A DNA stretch of 64,000 nt from the NCBI GenBank assembly GCA_020633195.1, contig JACKEC010000021.1, forward strand, positions 215,732 to 279,731, read 5' to 3'. Numbering within the stretch: position 1 is the stretch's first letter; each line of letters starts with the position of its first letter. The notes beneath the pieces are model-generated. The model was given only the letters and a program-made list of their open reading frames with translations, was not told the origin of the DNA and did no database searches. The translations under genes and the position numbers were made by a program. Of the stretch, positions 49,250-57,029 are shown piece after piece. This stretch comes from Sandaracinaceae bacterium (GTDB taxonomy: Bacteria; Myxococcota_A; Polyangia; Polyangiales; Sandaracinaceae).

Positions 49250-50770
49250 GTGCTCGAACGCGCGGCGCTCCACCAGACCCGCTTCCGCACACCCGGCGTC
49301 ACCCCGGACGCGCGCGGCGTCGTGCTGGGGCAGAAGGGGGCCGTCCTCTTCCCGTCGCTCGACCGGCTCGTGGCCTTCCTGCGCGCCTACGGCGAGGAGG
49401 GCTCCCTCGACGAGCTGCTCCCGACGCTGAGCCTGCGGCGGGTGATCACCCCGCTGAAGACGCGCGAGATCCTGCTCCTCTGCGGGGCCGAGTCGAGCTA
49501 CCGGATGGACCGCATCGGCTCGGTCGCGAAGCTCGCCGGCGGCCTCGTGTTCACCGGCACCTCGCGCCACTTCGTGAAGTACCGCGACGCCGGCTCGCCG
49601 CTCGGCTACGACGTCGAGGAGCTCCTCGACGACCGCGCGGACGTCGTCCTCTATCACGACAGCTTCCGGCAGGCGTACGACTTCGAGCGCGAGATCGGCT
49701 TCCGCGAGCTCGTCCTGAAGCTCGAGCCCGTCCGGGTCCCGCCGAGCGAGCGGAGCAAGCCCACGCGCCTGTACGTGACGGCCGAGACGGGCATCGGCGG
49801 GGCGCTCGTCGGCTACCTCTTCCGCTGGCAGGTGCGCGCGCGCGCCGCCTTCGCCGAGTGGCCCAGCGAGTCCGCCTTCGAGGACACCACGCGGCGCCTC
49901 TACGTCTTCGACGTCGACGAGGCACCCGAGCGCATCGTGGACCTCATGCTCGCGCTGCCCGGGGTCCACGTCTTCGAGCCGCTCGGCGGCGCGTTCGCGG
50001 TGGAGGTCGGGTTCCGGCACCCGATCGCCCTCGAGAGCTGCCAGAGCCTCTTCGACGACGAGGCGCTCACCCTCTTCCAGGGCGACGGCCACGTCGTGAT
50101 CGTCGACCCCGCGCCGCCCTTCGCGCCCGTCCGCTCGCTGGTGCGCAACGAGCTGTCCCTCGAGCGCGCGGCGCAGGTCCACAAGGGCGCGCCCGGCGCG
50201 GCGGGCCTCTCGTTCGAGCTCCCGCTCCGGCTCGACACCACCATGGCGCCGTGGCGCGACGTCGTCGCGACGGTCGTCCCGGGCGCCCAGCGCGAGTGGC
50301 TCGCGCGGATGCTCTACGCGCTCCCGCCCCGCACGCTCTCGACGCTGAAGATGGCGATCGCCGAGGACCGCGTGTACCTCCTCGATCGCGGCGGGATCGA
50401 GGGCGTGCCGCTCGGCACCTTCTACTCGGAGATCGCCGAGCGCATCTACGTCCCGAGCGGCATGACGCTGGTCCCCGCGGTCGCGCCGGCCGTGCTCTCG
50501 GACCTCGTCGCCGACGGCAAGGGCGGCCACGTGTTCTTCGAGCCCGACAGCCCGGTGCCGCGCGTGGTCGCGGCGGCGTCGTTCGCGCCCGTGTCCCGGC
50601 AGGTCCTGCGGGACGTCGCCGCGATGGTCGTGCACGCCGACGCGCCCGACCGCTCGGACCCGCCGCTGCCGCTGATGCAGTACGGCGACGAGCGCCGCTT
50701 CCCGCTGTGGGGCGTGCCGGGCAAGGACCTCCCGATCGCGCCGGTCGAGCCGGAAGACGACGGATCATGA
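49250..50770 (+). CDS. Unrecognised protein, first gene of the RavA-ViaA-like cluster
   Basis: 506 aa, GTG start, cytoplasmic, no membrane helix. I do not recognise a named domain. Visible features: mixed alpha/beta with repeated beta segments (EILLLCGAESSYRMDRIG, GLVFTGTSRHFVKYRD, RLYVTAETGIGGALVGYLF, GAFAVEVGFRHPI), a DVDEAPERIVDLMLALPGV helix pair, and a C-terminal region with FYSEIAERIYVPSGMTLVPA. It begins the five-gene cluster and is followed after ten bases by the next gene. Its place beside a MoxR ATPase and a vWA protein resembles the third-component proteins of computationally described MoxR-vWA ternary systems, but I cannot assign it to one. Confidence 0.8.
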   Translation: MLERAALHQTRFRTPGVTPDARGVVLGQKGAVLFPSLDRLVAFLRAYGEEGSLDELLPTLSLRRVITPLKTREILLLCGAESSYRMDRIGSVAKLAGGLVFTGTSRHFVKYRDAGSPLGYDVEELLDDRADVVLYHDSFRQAYDFEREIGFRELVLKLEPVRVPPSERSKPTRLYVTAETGIGGALVGYLFRWQVRARAAFAEWPSESAFEDTTRRLYVFDVDEAPERIVDLMLALPGVHVFEPLGGAFAVEVGFRHPIALESCQSLFDDEALTLFQGDGHVVIVDPAPPFAPVRSLVRNELSLERAAQVHKGAPGAAGLSFELPLRLDTTMAPWRDVVATVVPGAQREWLARMLYALPPRTLSTLKMAIAEDRVYLLDRGGIEGVPLGTFYSEIAERIYVPSGMTLVPAVAPAVLSDLVADGKGGHVFFEPDSPVPRVVAAASFAPVSRQVLRDVAAMVVHADAPDRSDPPLPLMQYGDERRFPLWGVPGKDLPIAPVEPEDDGS

Positions 50771-50780
50771 GCGAGGCCGC

Positions 50781-51944
50781 GTGAGCGACGGGGAGAAGCT
50801 CCAGCGGCGCTACGACGAGCTCGTCACGGGCTTCATCGCGCCCCTCGTGACCGGCGGCACCGTGCAGGTCGAGCAGCCGCACGCGCCCGGCGCGATCGGC
50901 TACTACCAGCACGCGAACACCGTCAACGCGAATTCCAACTCGATCATCTTCGACGCCCTGCACCGCCACGCCGCCTCGATCGCCCCGGTCGAGACCGTGC
51001 CCTGGCCCGACCGCGACCTGCTCCTGATCGCGATGGCGTCGGTGAACCTCGTGCACGTCACCGACCCCGCGCTCGAGCGCCTCTTCGCGCGCGGCGCCCG
51101 CAAGAAGACCCTCGGCTGGATCGACGAGATCCTCTCCGCGATCGCCCCGCCGAACACCCGCGCCGACGCGCTGTGTCGGCACGCCCTGCTCGACCCGTTC
51201 CCCGCGCTCCGGCGCAAGGACATCGTCGCCAAGAGCTGGGCGTACACCTACCGCTTCATCGGGCGCCCGACCAACTCGAGCCTCCTCTCGCGGCCCGTGT
51301 TCGGGAAGTTCAAGGAGCAACACAGCTTGCACGACGTCGGCTCGCTGCTCTCGCAGCTCGACGCGCGCACGGGCCTCGGCACCGAGGGGCGGCTCCGCGA
51401 GCTGCTCGCGCGCAGCCCCGTGACCGAGCTCGTCCGCCTCGACCTCTGCGAGTCGTTCCGCTTCGGCCTCGCGACGCTCGCGGTGCTGAGCGACGACGCC
51501 CTGCGCGGCGGGATCGCGCGCGAGATCGTCGCGCGCGGCGAGTGGAAGGCCGCGCCTCGGCTCGGCCGCGCGCTCGGCGACCCGACCCTCGCGCAGGCCC
51601 CGCCCGCGCACCTCTACTTCGCGCTCGCGCTGTGCTTCGAGGTGCAGATGACGGCGACCCTCGACGTGCCGGGCCCGGCGCTGCCGGACGAGCTCGACCT
51701 GTCCGACCCCGACACCGCGCGCTACGCCGCGGTGCTGCCCGCCTTCTTCGAGGACGAGACCATGATCGACGAGGTCCGCGCGTTCGACGACACCGACCGG
51801 GTCGTCGTGCAGGAGCGCTGCGCCCGCCTCAGCGCGGCGATGCCCCCCGGCGTGATGGAGCAGATCGCGCCGCTGGTGCGCCGCTGCCAACGCCCCCACT
51901 CCAAGAGCCTTCCCGAAACCCACCGAAGCGAGGTACGCCCGTGA
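50781..51944 (+). CDS. Unrecognised helical protein, second gene of the RavA-ViaA-like cluster
   Basis: 387 aa from the GTG at 50781, with GAGG just upstream. Predicted mostly alpha-helical and soluble; no motif of a known enzyme is visible. A few conserved-looking patches are AIGYYQHANTVNANSNS near residue 40, AYTYRFIGRPTNSSLLSRP near 155 and LDLCESFRFGLATLAVLS near 225. The TGA overlaps the GTG of the MoxR gene by four bases (GTGA), so the two are coupled in translation. It may be the adaptor or substrate-facing part of the ATPase complex, an inference from position only. A GCAA-N6-TTGC motif is at 51317. Confidence 0.78.
   Translation: MSDGEKLQRRYDELVTGFIAPLVTGGTVQVEQPHAPGAIGYYQHANTVNANSNSIIFDALHRHAASIAPVETVPWPDRDLLLIAMASVNLVHVTDPALERLFARGARKKTLGWIDEILSAIAPPNTRADALCRHALLDPFPALRRKDIVAKSWAYTYRFIGRPTNSSLLSRPVFGKFKEQHSLHDVGSLLSQLDARTGLGTEGRLRELLARSPVTELVRLDLCESFRFGLATLAVLSDDALRGGIAREIVARGEWKAAPRLGRALGDPTLAQAPPAHLYFALALCFEVQMTATLDVPGPALPDELDLSDPDTARYAAVLPAFFEDETMIDEVRAFDDTDRVVVQERCARLSAAMPPGVMEQIAPLVRRCQRPHSKSLPETHRSEVRP
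51317..51330. repeat. GCAA-N6-TTGC motif, copy 7
   Basis: Spacer CACAGC. Inside the second gene of the RavA-ViaA-like cluster, read as CAA-CAC-AGC-TTG. Confidence 0.8.
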
Positions 51945-53119
51945 GCATGGCGGCGACCCAGACCATCCAGCGCCTTCAGCAGGTGGCCCGCGCGCTCGAG
52001 GCCACCTTCCTCGGCAAGAGCGAGGCCGTCCGGCTGATGCTCATCGCCTCCATCGCGGGCGAGCACATGGTGCTCATCGGGCCTCCCGGCACCGCGAAGA
52101 GCGCGTTGATCCGCATGTACGCGAAGCTCATCGACGCCAAGTACTTCGAGTACCTGCTGACGCGCTTCACCGAGCCCAACGAGATCTTCGGCCCGATCGA
52201 CATCGCGGCGTTCCGCTCCGGCGAGTACCAGCGCCGCATGGAGGGGATGCTCCCGCAGGCCGAGATCGTCTTCCTCGACGAGGTCTTCAAGGCCAACAGC
52301 GCCATCCTCAACTCGCTCTTGAGCGTCCTCAACGAGCGCGTCTACACCGTCGGCGGCAGCGTCTGGCAGACGCCGCTGATCAGCGCGTTCGGCGCGTCCA
52401 ACGAGGTCCCCAACGACGAGGACCTGATGGCGGTGTTCGACCGCTTCCTCCTGCGCGTGCGCAGCGACAACCTCGACAGCTACCACTTCCAGGACCTCCT
52501 CGCGAAGGGCCTCGCGCACGAGGTCGGCAAGCTCAGCGGCACCTACTCGAAGATGCAGCCGGTCCTCACGTCGGCCTCGCTGCACGAGCTGCAGAGCGTC
52601 TTCGCCGACCGCATGCGCGCGTTCCCGGAGGACTTCCTCAGCACCTACAAGGGGCTCGTCTTCCAGATCCGCGCCGAGGGCGTGTCGATGTCGGACCGCC
52701 GCGCGATCAAGCTGCTCAAGCTCTTCGCGGCCAGCGCGATGCTCGACGGCCGCTCCGCGCCCGACAACTCGGATTTCTTCATCCTGCGGCACATCTGGAA
52801 CAACCTCGACCAGTCCGAGATCCTCGACGGCATCGTCGGCCCGGTCCTCGAGGCGCACTACCGCGAGCACCCGGAGGCCCGCCGCTTCGGCGCGGCGGAC
52901 GTCGGGATGGACGCCCTGATCGCGGAGATCAACCGCATCCGGGAGCTCCTCACCGGCGACCGGCCGCTGAGCGACATCCAGCTCTTCAGCCAGCTCAAGG
53001 CGCTCAACGAGATCAAGGCCGCGCTCCAGGCGATCGGCACGCAGCCGGCGCAGGAGACCATCGCGCGGGTCGATCAGCTCCTGGGCCACGTGTTCCAGAG
53101 CGGGAAGTTCAGCCAGTAG
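51941..53119 (+). CDS. MoxR-family AAA+ ATPase, RavA-like
   Basis: 392 aa. The GTG at 51941 has AGG seven bases upstream and overlaps the previous stop; an ATG at 51947 is the alternative. The AAA+ core is complete: Walker A GPPGTAKS (residues 47-54), the RavA/MoxR signature FEYLLTRFTEPNEIFGPIDI, Walker B AEIVFLDEVFKA, sensor 1 GASNEVPND, and an Arg-finger-like FDRFLL. Similarity to RavA is strong through this region; the RavA C-terminal extension for CadA binding is not recognisable. RavA and relatives act as ATP-driven chaperones with vWA partners in protein maturation or metal insertion. The next gene encodes such a partner, 12 bases downstream. Confidence 0.93.
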   Translation: MSMAATQTIQRLQQVARALEATFLGKSEAVRLMLIASIAGEHMVLIGPPGTAKSALIRMYAKLIDAKYFEYLLTRFTEPNEIFGPIDIAAFRSGEYQRRMEGMLPQAEIVFLDEVFKANSAILNSLLSVLNERVYTVGGSVWQTPLISAFGASNEVPNDEDLMAVFDRFLLRVRSDNLDSYHFQDLLAKGLAHEVGKLSGTYSKMQPVLTSASLHELQSVFADRMRAFPEDFLSTYKGLVFQIRAEGVSMSDRRAIKLLKLFAASAMLDGRSAPDNSDFFILRHIWNNLDQSEILDGIVGPVLEAHYREHPEARRFGAADVGMDALIAEINRIRELLTGDRPLSDIQLFSQLKALNEIKAALQAIGTQPAQETIARVDQLLGHVFQSGKFSQ

Positions 53120-53131
53120 CGGTCGAGCCGG

Positions 53132-54661
53132 ATGCCCGTCAGCGCGCAGATGGCCGGGACCCCCGCCGGTCGCTCGATCGGCGGCCTCGCGTTGAGCTGC
53201 GTGCAGATGGACAACCCGATGGCCATCCTGCGCGCGGCGCACTGGCGCAACGCGCTCGCGAAGGTCGGCCTCGCGGTGCCGCTCTGGGCGGTCCACGACA
53301 TCGGCGCGCTCGCGACCGCCGACGGCGGCGGCGCGCCGATCGCGATCCGCCGCGCCGCCGAGGCCACCCCGCTCGCGCCGCCGGTGCGGCAGGCGCTCGA
53401 GATCTGGCTCGACACGATCAAGGAGATCTCCGAGGCCGAGGTGATGGAGAAGAGCCGCGGCTGGCGGCTCACCGACGAGCTGATCAGCGTGCTGCTGCTC
53501 AAGATCCTCGGGCCGATCTACGAGCGGCACCTCGGCCCCGGGCGGCGCCCCGTCGGCGTGCCGCTGCCGCTCGACCCAGAGGTCTACCGCGACCTCGACC
53601 CGCAGCTCCCGAACCTGTTCGCGGCGCACGACCGCAGCGACGACCTGCGCTTCCTCAGCCACGTCGCGAGCGAGCGCCTGCGCCTGATCACGAGCGTCGA
53701 GCAGATCGACCTCGACACGCTGCGCCTGCTCGGGATGTTCGGCGCCGAGGCGAGCGCCGCGAGCGCGCTGGGGATGCTCGACCTGCTCAACGTGTTCGCC
53801 TCGCCCGAGGCCAACGACGTCGTGAACTTCAGCCTCGATCTGTTGCCGAGCGTCCTCGAGACCAAGCGCGCGAGCGGCCAGCAGACGTTCAGCGTCGACG
53901 GCTACGCGGGCCTCGCGCGCCGGGGCACCCTCGACTCGCTGATGCTCAGCGAGCTCGCGTTCGACGAGGACCTCTTCGACCAGCGCTTCATGGAGAACGA
54001 GGTCTTCTACTACGCGCGCGAGAAGCAGCACGAGGAGGACCGGCGGCTCCACTACATCCTCGTGGACGCGACCGCGTCGATGCGTGGCCAGCGCTCGGTG
54101 TTCGCGCGAGGGCTCGCGCTGACGCTGATCAAGAAGCTGAGCCTCCGCGGCGAGGACGTCTACTTCCGCTTCTTCGACAGCCGCCTCTACGAGGTGCAGC
54201 ACGCGCGCTCGCGGCGCCGCTCGCAGGAGCCCGGGATCAACATCCCCTACGTGCTCTGCTTCAAGGGCGAGCACGGCCGCAACTACTCGAAGGTGTTCGG
54301 CCTGCTCGCCAACGACCTCGCGCGGCTCGCCAAGCGCGAGCGGCGCGCGCCGATCCTGTACCTGCTGACCCACGCCGAGTGCCACGTCCCGCTCGACACG
54401 ATCGAGCGCCTCCGCTCGATCGCGCGGCTCTACGGCGTGTTCATGCTGCCGTCGCAGGGCGAGCTCGACCTCGAGTACCTGCCGCGCCTCCACACGGTGC
54501 AGGTCGTGGACGAGGCCGCGCTCAAGCAGCGCGAGTCGCGCGCGCGCCGCGCGATGGACATCATCGACGACGCCGCCGGCGAGGAGCGCGCGTCGCTGCT
54601 GCCGACCGAGCGCCGGCGCCGCGACTCGCTCCTGCCCGGGGAGGAGGAGGCGGCGCCGTGA
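53132..54661 (+). CDS. vWA protein, ViaA-like, with degenerate metal site
   Basis: 509 aa. The N-terminal 300 residues are helical, as in ViaA. The vWA domain begins at about residue 306. The first metal-site motif is VDATAS (Asp312), with Thr in place of the first Ser of the usual DxSxS. The position of the second-motif Thr carries GRNYS, and the third-motif Asp is replaced in LLTHAECH (His414). The MIDAS is therefore eroded, and metal binding may be weakened or altered. RavA pairs with ViaA in E. coli; here the order ATPase then vWA and the tight spacing are the same. The stop overlaps the GTG of the next gene (GTGA). Cytoplasmic or membrane-peripheral, no signal peptide. Confidence 0.9.
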   Translation: MPVSAQMAGTPAGRSIGGLALSCVQMDNPMAILRAAHWRNALAKVGLAVPLWAVHDIGALATADGGGAPIAIRRAAEATPLAPPVRQALEIWLDTIKEISEAEVMEKSRGWRLTDELISVLLLKILGPIYERHLGPGRRPVGVPLPLDPEVYRDLDPQLPNLFAAHDRSDDLRFLSHVASERLRLITSVEQIDLDTLRLLGMFGAEASAASALGMLDLLNVFASPEANDVVNFSLDLLPSVLETKRASGQQTFSVDGYAGLARRGTLDSLMLSELAFDEDLFDQRFMENEVFYYAREKQHEEDRRLHYILVDATASMRGQRSVFARGLALTLIKKLSLRGEDVYFRFFDSRLYEVQHARSRRRSQEPGINIPYVLCFKGEHGRNYSKVFGLLANDLARLAKRERRAPILYLLTHAECHVPLDTIERLRSIARLYGVFMLPSQGELDLEYLPRLHTVQVVDEAALKQRESRARRAMDIIDDAAGEERASLLPTERRRRDSLLPGEEEAAP

Positions 54662-56457
54662 GGCCGGCCGTCACCGTCGACAAGCGCGACGCGCGCGCCC
54701 GCGCAGACCGGGCGCTGCGCGCCAACAACCCCGGCGAGGCGCTCGGCTACCTGTGGCAGCTCGTCGATCGCAGCCACGTCATCGACGAGGAGCTGACCCA
54801 GTACCTGCGCTCGATGGGGCAGGCCTACCACATGCTCGGGCGCTCCCGCGCGGCGGCCACGATCCTCCTCTTCCTCGGCCGCGTGAAGGAGGCCGCGGAC
54901 CTGTCGCGCGACGTCCCGCTCGACCTCGCGCGCTGCGCGCAGCACCACGGCTCGCACGAGACCGCGGCGCAGTACTTCGAGCAGGCGGGCTGGCTCGGCC
55001 ACGCCGCGATCCAGCTCGAGGACGCCGGCAACCTCCGCGCCGCGCGCGTGCTCTGGGAGCAGCTCGCGGAGGACGCGCGGCTGCGCGATCAGCCGTACAC
55101 GCAGGGGCTCGTGCGCTTCAACCTCGGCCGCGCGTGCAAGGCGCTCGACGACCGCGGCGCGGCGCGGCGACACACCATCCAGGCGATGCACCTGCTCGAG
55201 GCCGCGGCGGACGGCTTCGAGACGCAGGGCATGCGCGAGCGCGCGTTCGACTGCTACCAGATCATCATGACCATCGGTAAGGGGGGCTCTTTCGAGAACC
55301 TCGCCGAGGGCTACTTGAATTGCATTCGTATCCTGCGCGAGGACAACCTCAAGTACTACGTCCTGCAGTACTACGAGGACTTCCAGGCGCTCGCGCTCGA
55401 GCGCGGCGAGCTGCACGCGGCGGCCACCCTGTTCCGCGAGGCGGCGGAGTACGCGCGCCGGCAGGGCATGCCGTACGCGCGCCACTACCAGCACCGCGGC
55501 GCGGAGGTCCACGTCGAGGCGGCGCGGCGCACGCTCGCGGACGGCGGCACCCCCGAGCTCGCGGAGAACTCCTACGCGGCGGCGATCGACGCGTTCAACG
55601 AGCTCGGCCTGTACTCGCGCGTGCGGGAGATCTACGGCCTCCTCGCGCAGCTCCCGCTCGCCGACAAGCGCAAGGCTCGTTACGCCCGGCTGCAGCAGCG
55701 GCTCGCGGAGATGGAGGACGACAGGACGCCGATGAGCGCGTTCCCGGACTACCTCCGGATGGACACCGCGTACCCGGAGATCTGGCGCCTCGACGTGATC
55801 GAGTGGGAGCAGGCCGGGGACCCCGCCGAGACGATGGCGGAGGTGATCCAGGATCAGAAGTGGCCGGACTTCACGCGCCGCCGCGCGCTGCTGTGCCGGC
55901 TCGCGCAGCTCGAGACCGGCGAGCCGACGCCGAGCGTCGCGACCCTCGAGCGCCTCACCGGCTACCTCGGGCGGGTGGAGATCTACGCGGCGCTCGCGCC
56001 GCTCGAGACGATGTACGAGTCCGAGTCCGCGGCGGTGCGCGCGGGCGTGCTCAAGGCGGTCCGGCAGCTCTTCTTCAAGCGCTCGTTCGCGCTCGTGATC
56101 CTCGGCCTCGCGGACCCGGACGCGAACGTCCGCCGCGAGGCGCTCGCCGCCGTCGGCGCGCTCCACTTCGGCCACGCGTTCGATCCGCTGAGCCGCATCT
56201 ACCGCGAGGCGAGCGACCCCGAGGTCCGGCGCGCGTCGCTCGCGTCCATCGGCAAGATCCCGAGCGTGCAGGCGGCGGAGCTGCTGATCGACGTGCTCCG
56301 CCACGGCGACCGCGTCGAGCGCGACCTCGCGCGGGAGCTGCTCGTGCGGGCCGACCACACCGAGGTCACGCCCCTGCTCCAGCGCGCCGCCGCCGCCGAG
56401 TCGGGCGCGGCTCGCGCCGAGTTCGACAAGGTGCTGCGCATGCGCGGCGCGGTCTGA
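54658..56457 (+). CDS. TPR/HEAT-repeat scaffold, last gene of the RavA-ViaA-like cluster
   Basis: 599 aa from the GTG at 54658, overlapping the vWA stop by four bases with a GGGGAGGAGG-type site upstream. Residues about 10-390 contain TPR-like helix pairs (EALGYLWQLVDRSHVID, AAQYFEQAGWLGHAAIQLED, AATLFREAAEYARRQ). Residues 430-599 carry HEAT-like units (FALVILGLADPDANVRREAL, DPLSRIYREASDPEVRRASL). Such solenoids bind other proteins, and this one may hold the ATPase client or assemble the complex. No membrane segment. The gene ends seven bases from the convergent lipoprotein gene and closes the cluster. Confidence 0.87.
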   Translation: MRPAVTVDKRDARARADRALRANNPGEALGYLWQLVDRSHVIDEELTQYLRSMGQAYHMLGRSRAAATILLFLGRVKEAADLSRDVPLDLARCAQHHGSHETAAQYFEQAGWLGHAAIQLEDAGNLRAARVLWEQLAEDARLRDQPYTQGLVRFNLGRACKALDDRGAARRHTIQAMHLLEAAADGFETQGMRERAFDCYQIIMTIGKGGSFENLAEGYLNCIRILREDNLKYYVLQYYEDFQALALERGELHAAATLFREAAEYARRQGMPYARHYQHRGAEVHVEAARRTLADGGTPELAENSYAAAIDAFNELGLYSRVREIYGLLAQLPLADKRKARYARLQQRLAEMEDDRTPMSAFPDYLRMDTAYPEIWRLDVIEWEQAGDPAETMAEVIQDQKWPDFTRRRALLCRLAQLETGEPTPSVATLERLTGYLGRVEIYAALAPLETMYESESAAVRAGVLKAVRQLFFKRSFALVILGLADPDANVRREALAAVGALHFGHAFDPLSRIYREASDPEVRRASLASIGKIPSVQAAELLIDVLRHGDRVERDLARELLVRADHTEVTPLLQRAAAAESGAARAEFDKVLRMRGAV

Positions 56458-56464
56458 CGCTCAC

Positions 56465-57004
56465 CTACTCCCGGTGGTCGGGGCGCAGCGTGTCGAGGTG
56501 CGCGCGGACGGCCTCCTCGGTCACGACGACGCCGGGGGGCGGCGCCGGCGGGCGCTCGTACACGGTCACCATCGACGGCCGGCCCGAGGTGGGCTGGATG
56601 GTCACGTCGAGCCGGACCTCGCCGCCCCGGACCCCCTGCGGGAGCGCGTTGGCGTAGGTCACCACCTCGCCCTCGTGGGTGACCTCGAGGGTGTTCAGAC
56701 GCGGCCCGAAGTACTGCAAGATCTTTTGCGTGGGTACGTCCGAGTGATAGACGTGCCGGCGCTGGTTGGAGAGCGCGTCCTGCAGCTCGAGCCCCACCGG
56801 CAGCCGGAGCCCCGCGACGACCTGGTCGGACTCGCGGAGCAGCCCCTCGGCGTCGTAGAGCGCGTTCTGCGGGCGCTCGCGCGGCGGGGGATCGACCACG
56901 GGCAGCCCGACCCCCTCGGTGCTCGGGGGAGGCTCGTCTCCGCAGGCCCCCACGCCGAGCGCGAGGGCCCCGAAGAGGAGCGTTTGCGCGGCGACACGAC
57001 CCAT
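56465..57004 (-). CDS. Hypothetical lipoprotein downstream of pilY1
   Basis: 179 aa from the ATG at 57004. The leader ends at LGVGAC, a lipobox, followed by a Pro-rich linker. The mature domain is about 120 residues, mixed beta (LEVTHEGEVVTYANALP, GEVRLDVTIQPTSGRPSMVTVY), with no recognised family. It lies 25 bases from the pilY1 stop and on the same strand, so it is probably the last gene of the minor-pilin operon. In Pseudomonas a small gene (pilY2) also follows pilY1, but I see no similarity to claim. It holds a GCAA-N6-TTGC motif at 56716. Confidence 0.75.
   Translation of the reverse strand: MGRVAAQTLLFGALALGVGACGDEPPPSTEGVGLPVVDPPPRERPQNALYDAEGLLRESDQVVAGLRLPVGLELQDALSNQRRHVYHSDVPTQKILQYFGPRLNTLEVTHEGEVVTYANALPQGVRGGEVRLDVTIQPTSGRPSMVTVYERPPAPPPGVVVTEEAVRAHLDTLRPDHRE
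56716..56729. repeat. GCAA-N6-TTGC motif, copy 8
   Basis: Spacer GATCTT. Inside the lipoprotein gene after pilY1, read on the minus strand as CAA-AAG-ATC-TTG. Confidence 0.8.
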
Positions 57005-57029
57005 CGCCGGCAAGCCTAACACTGGCCGA

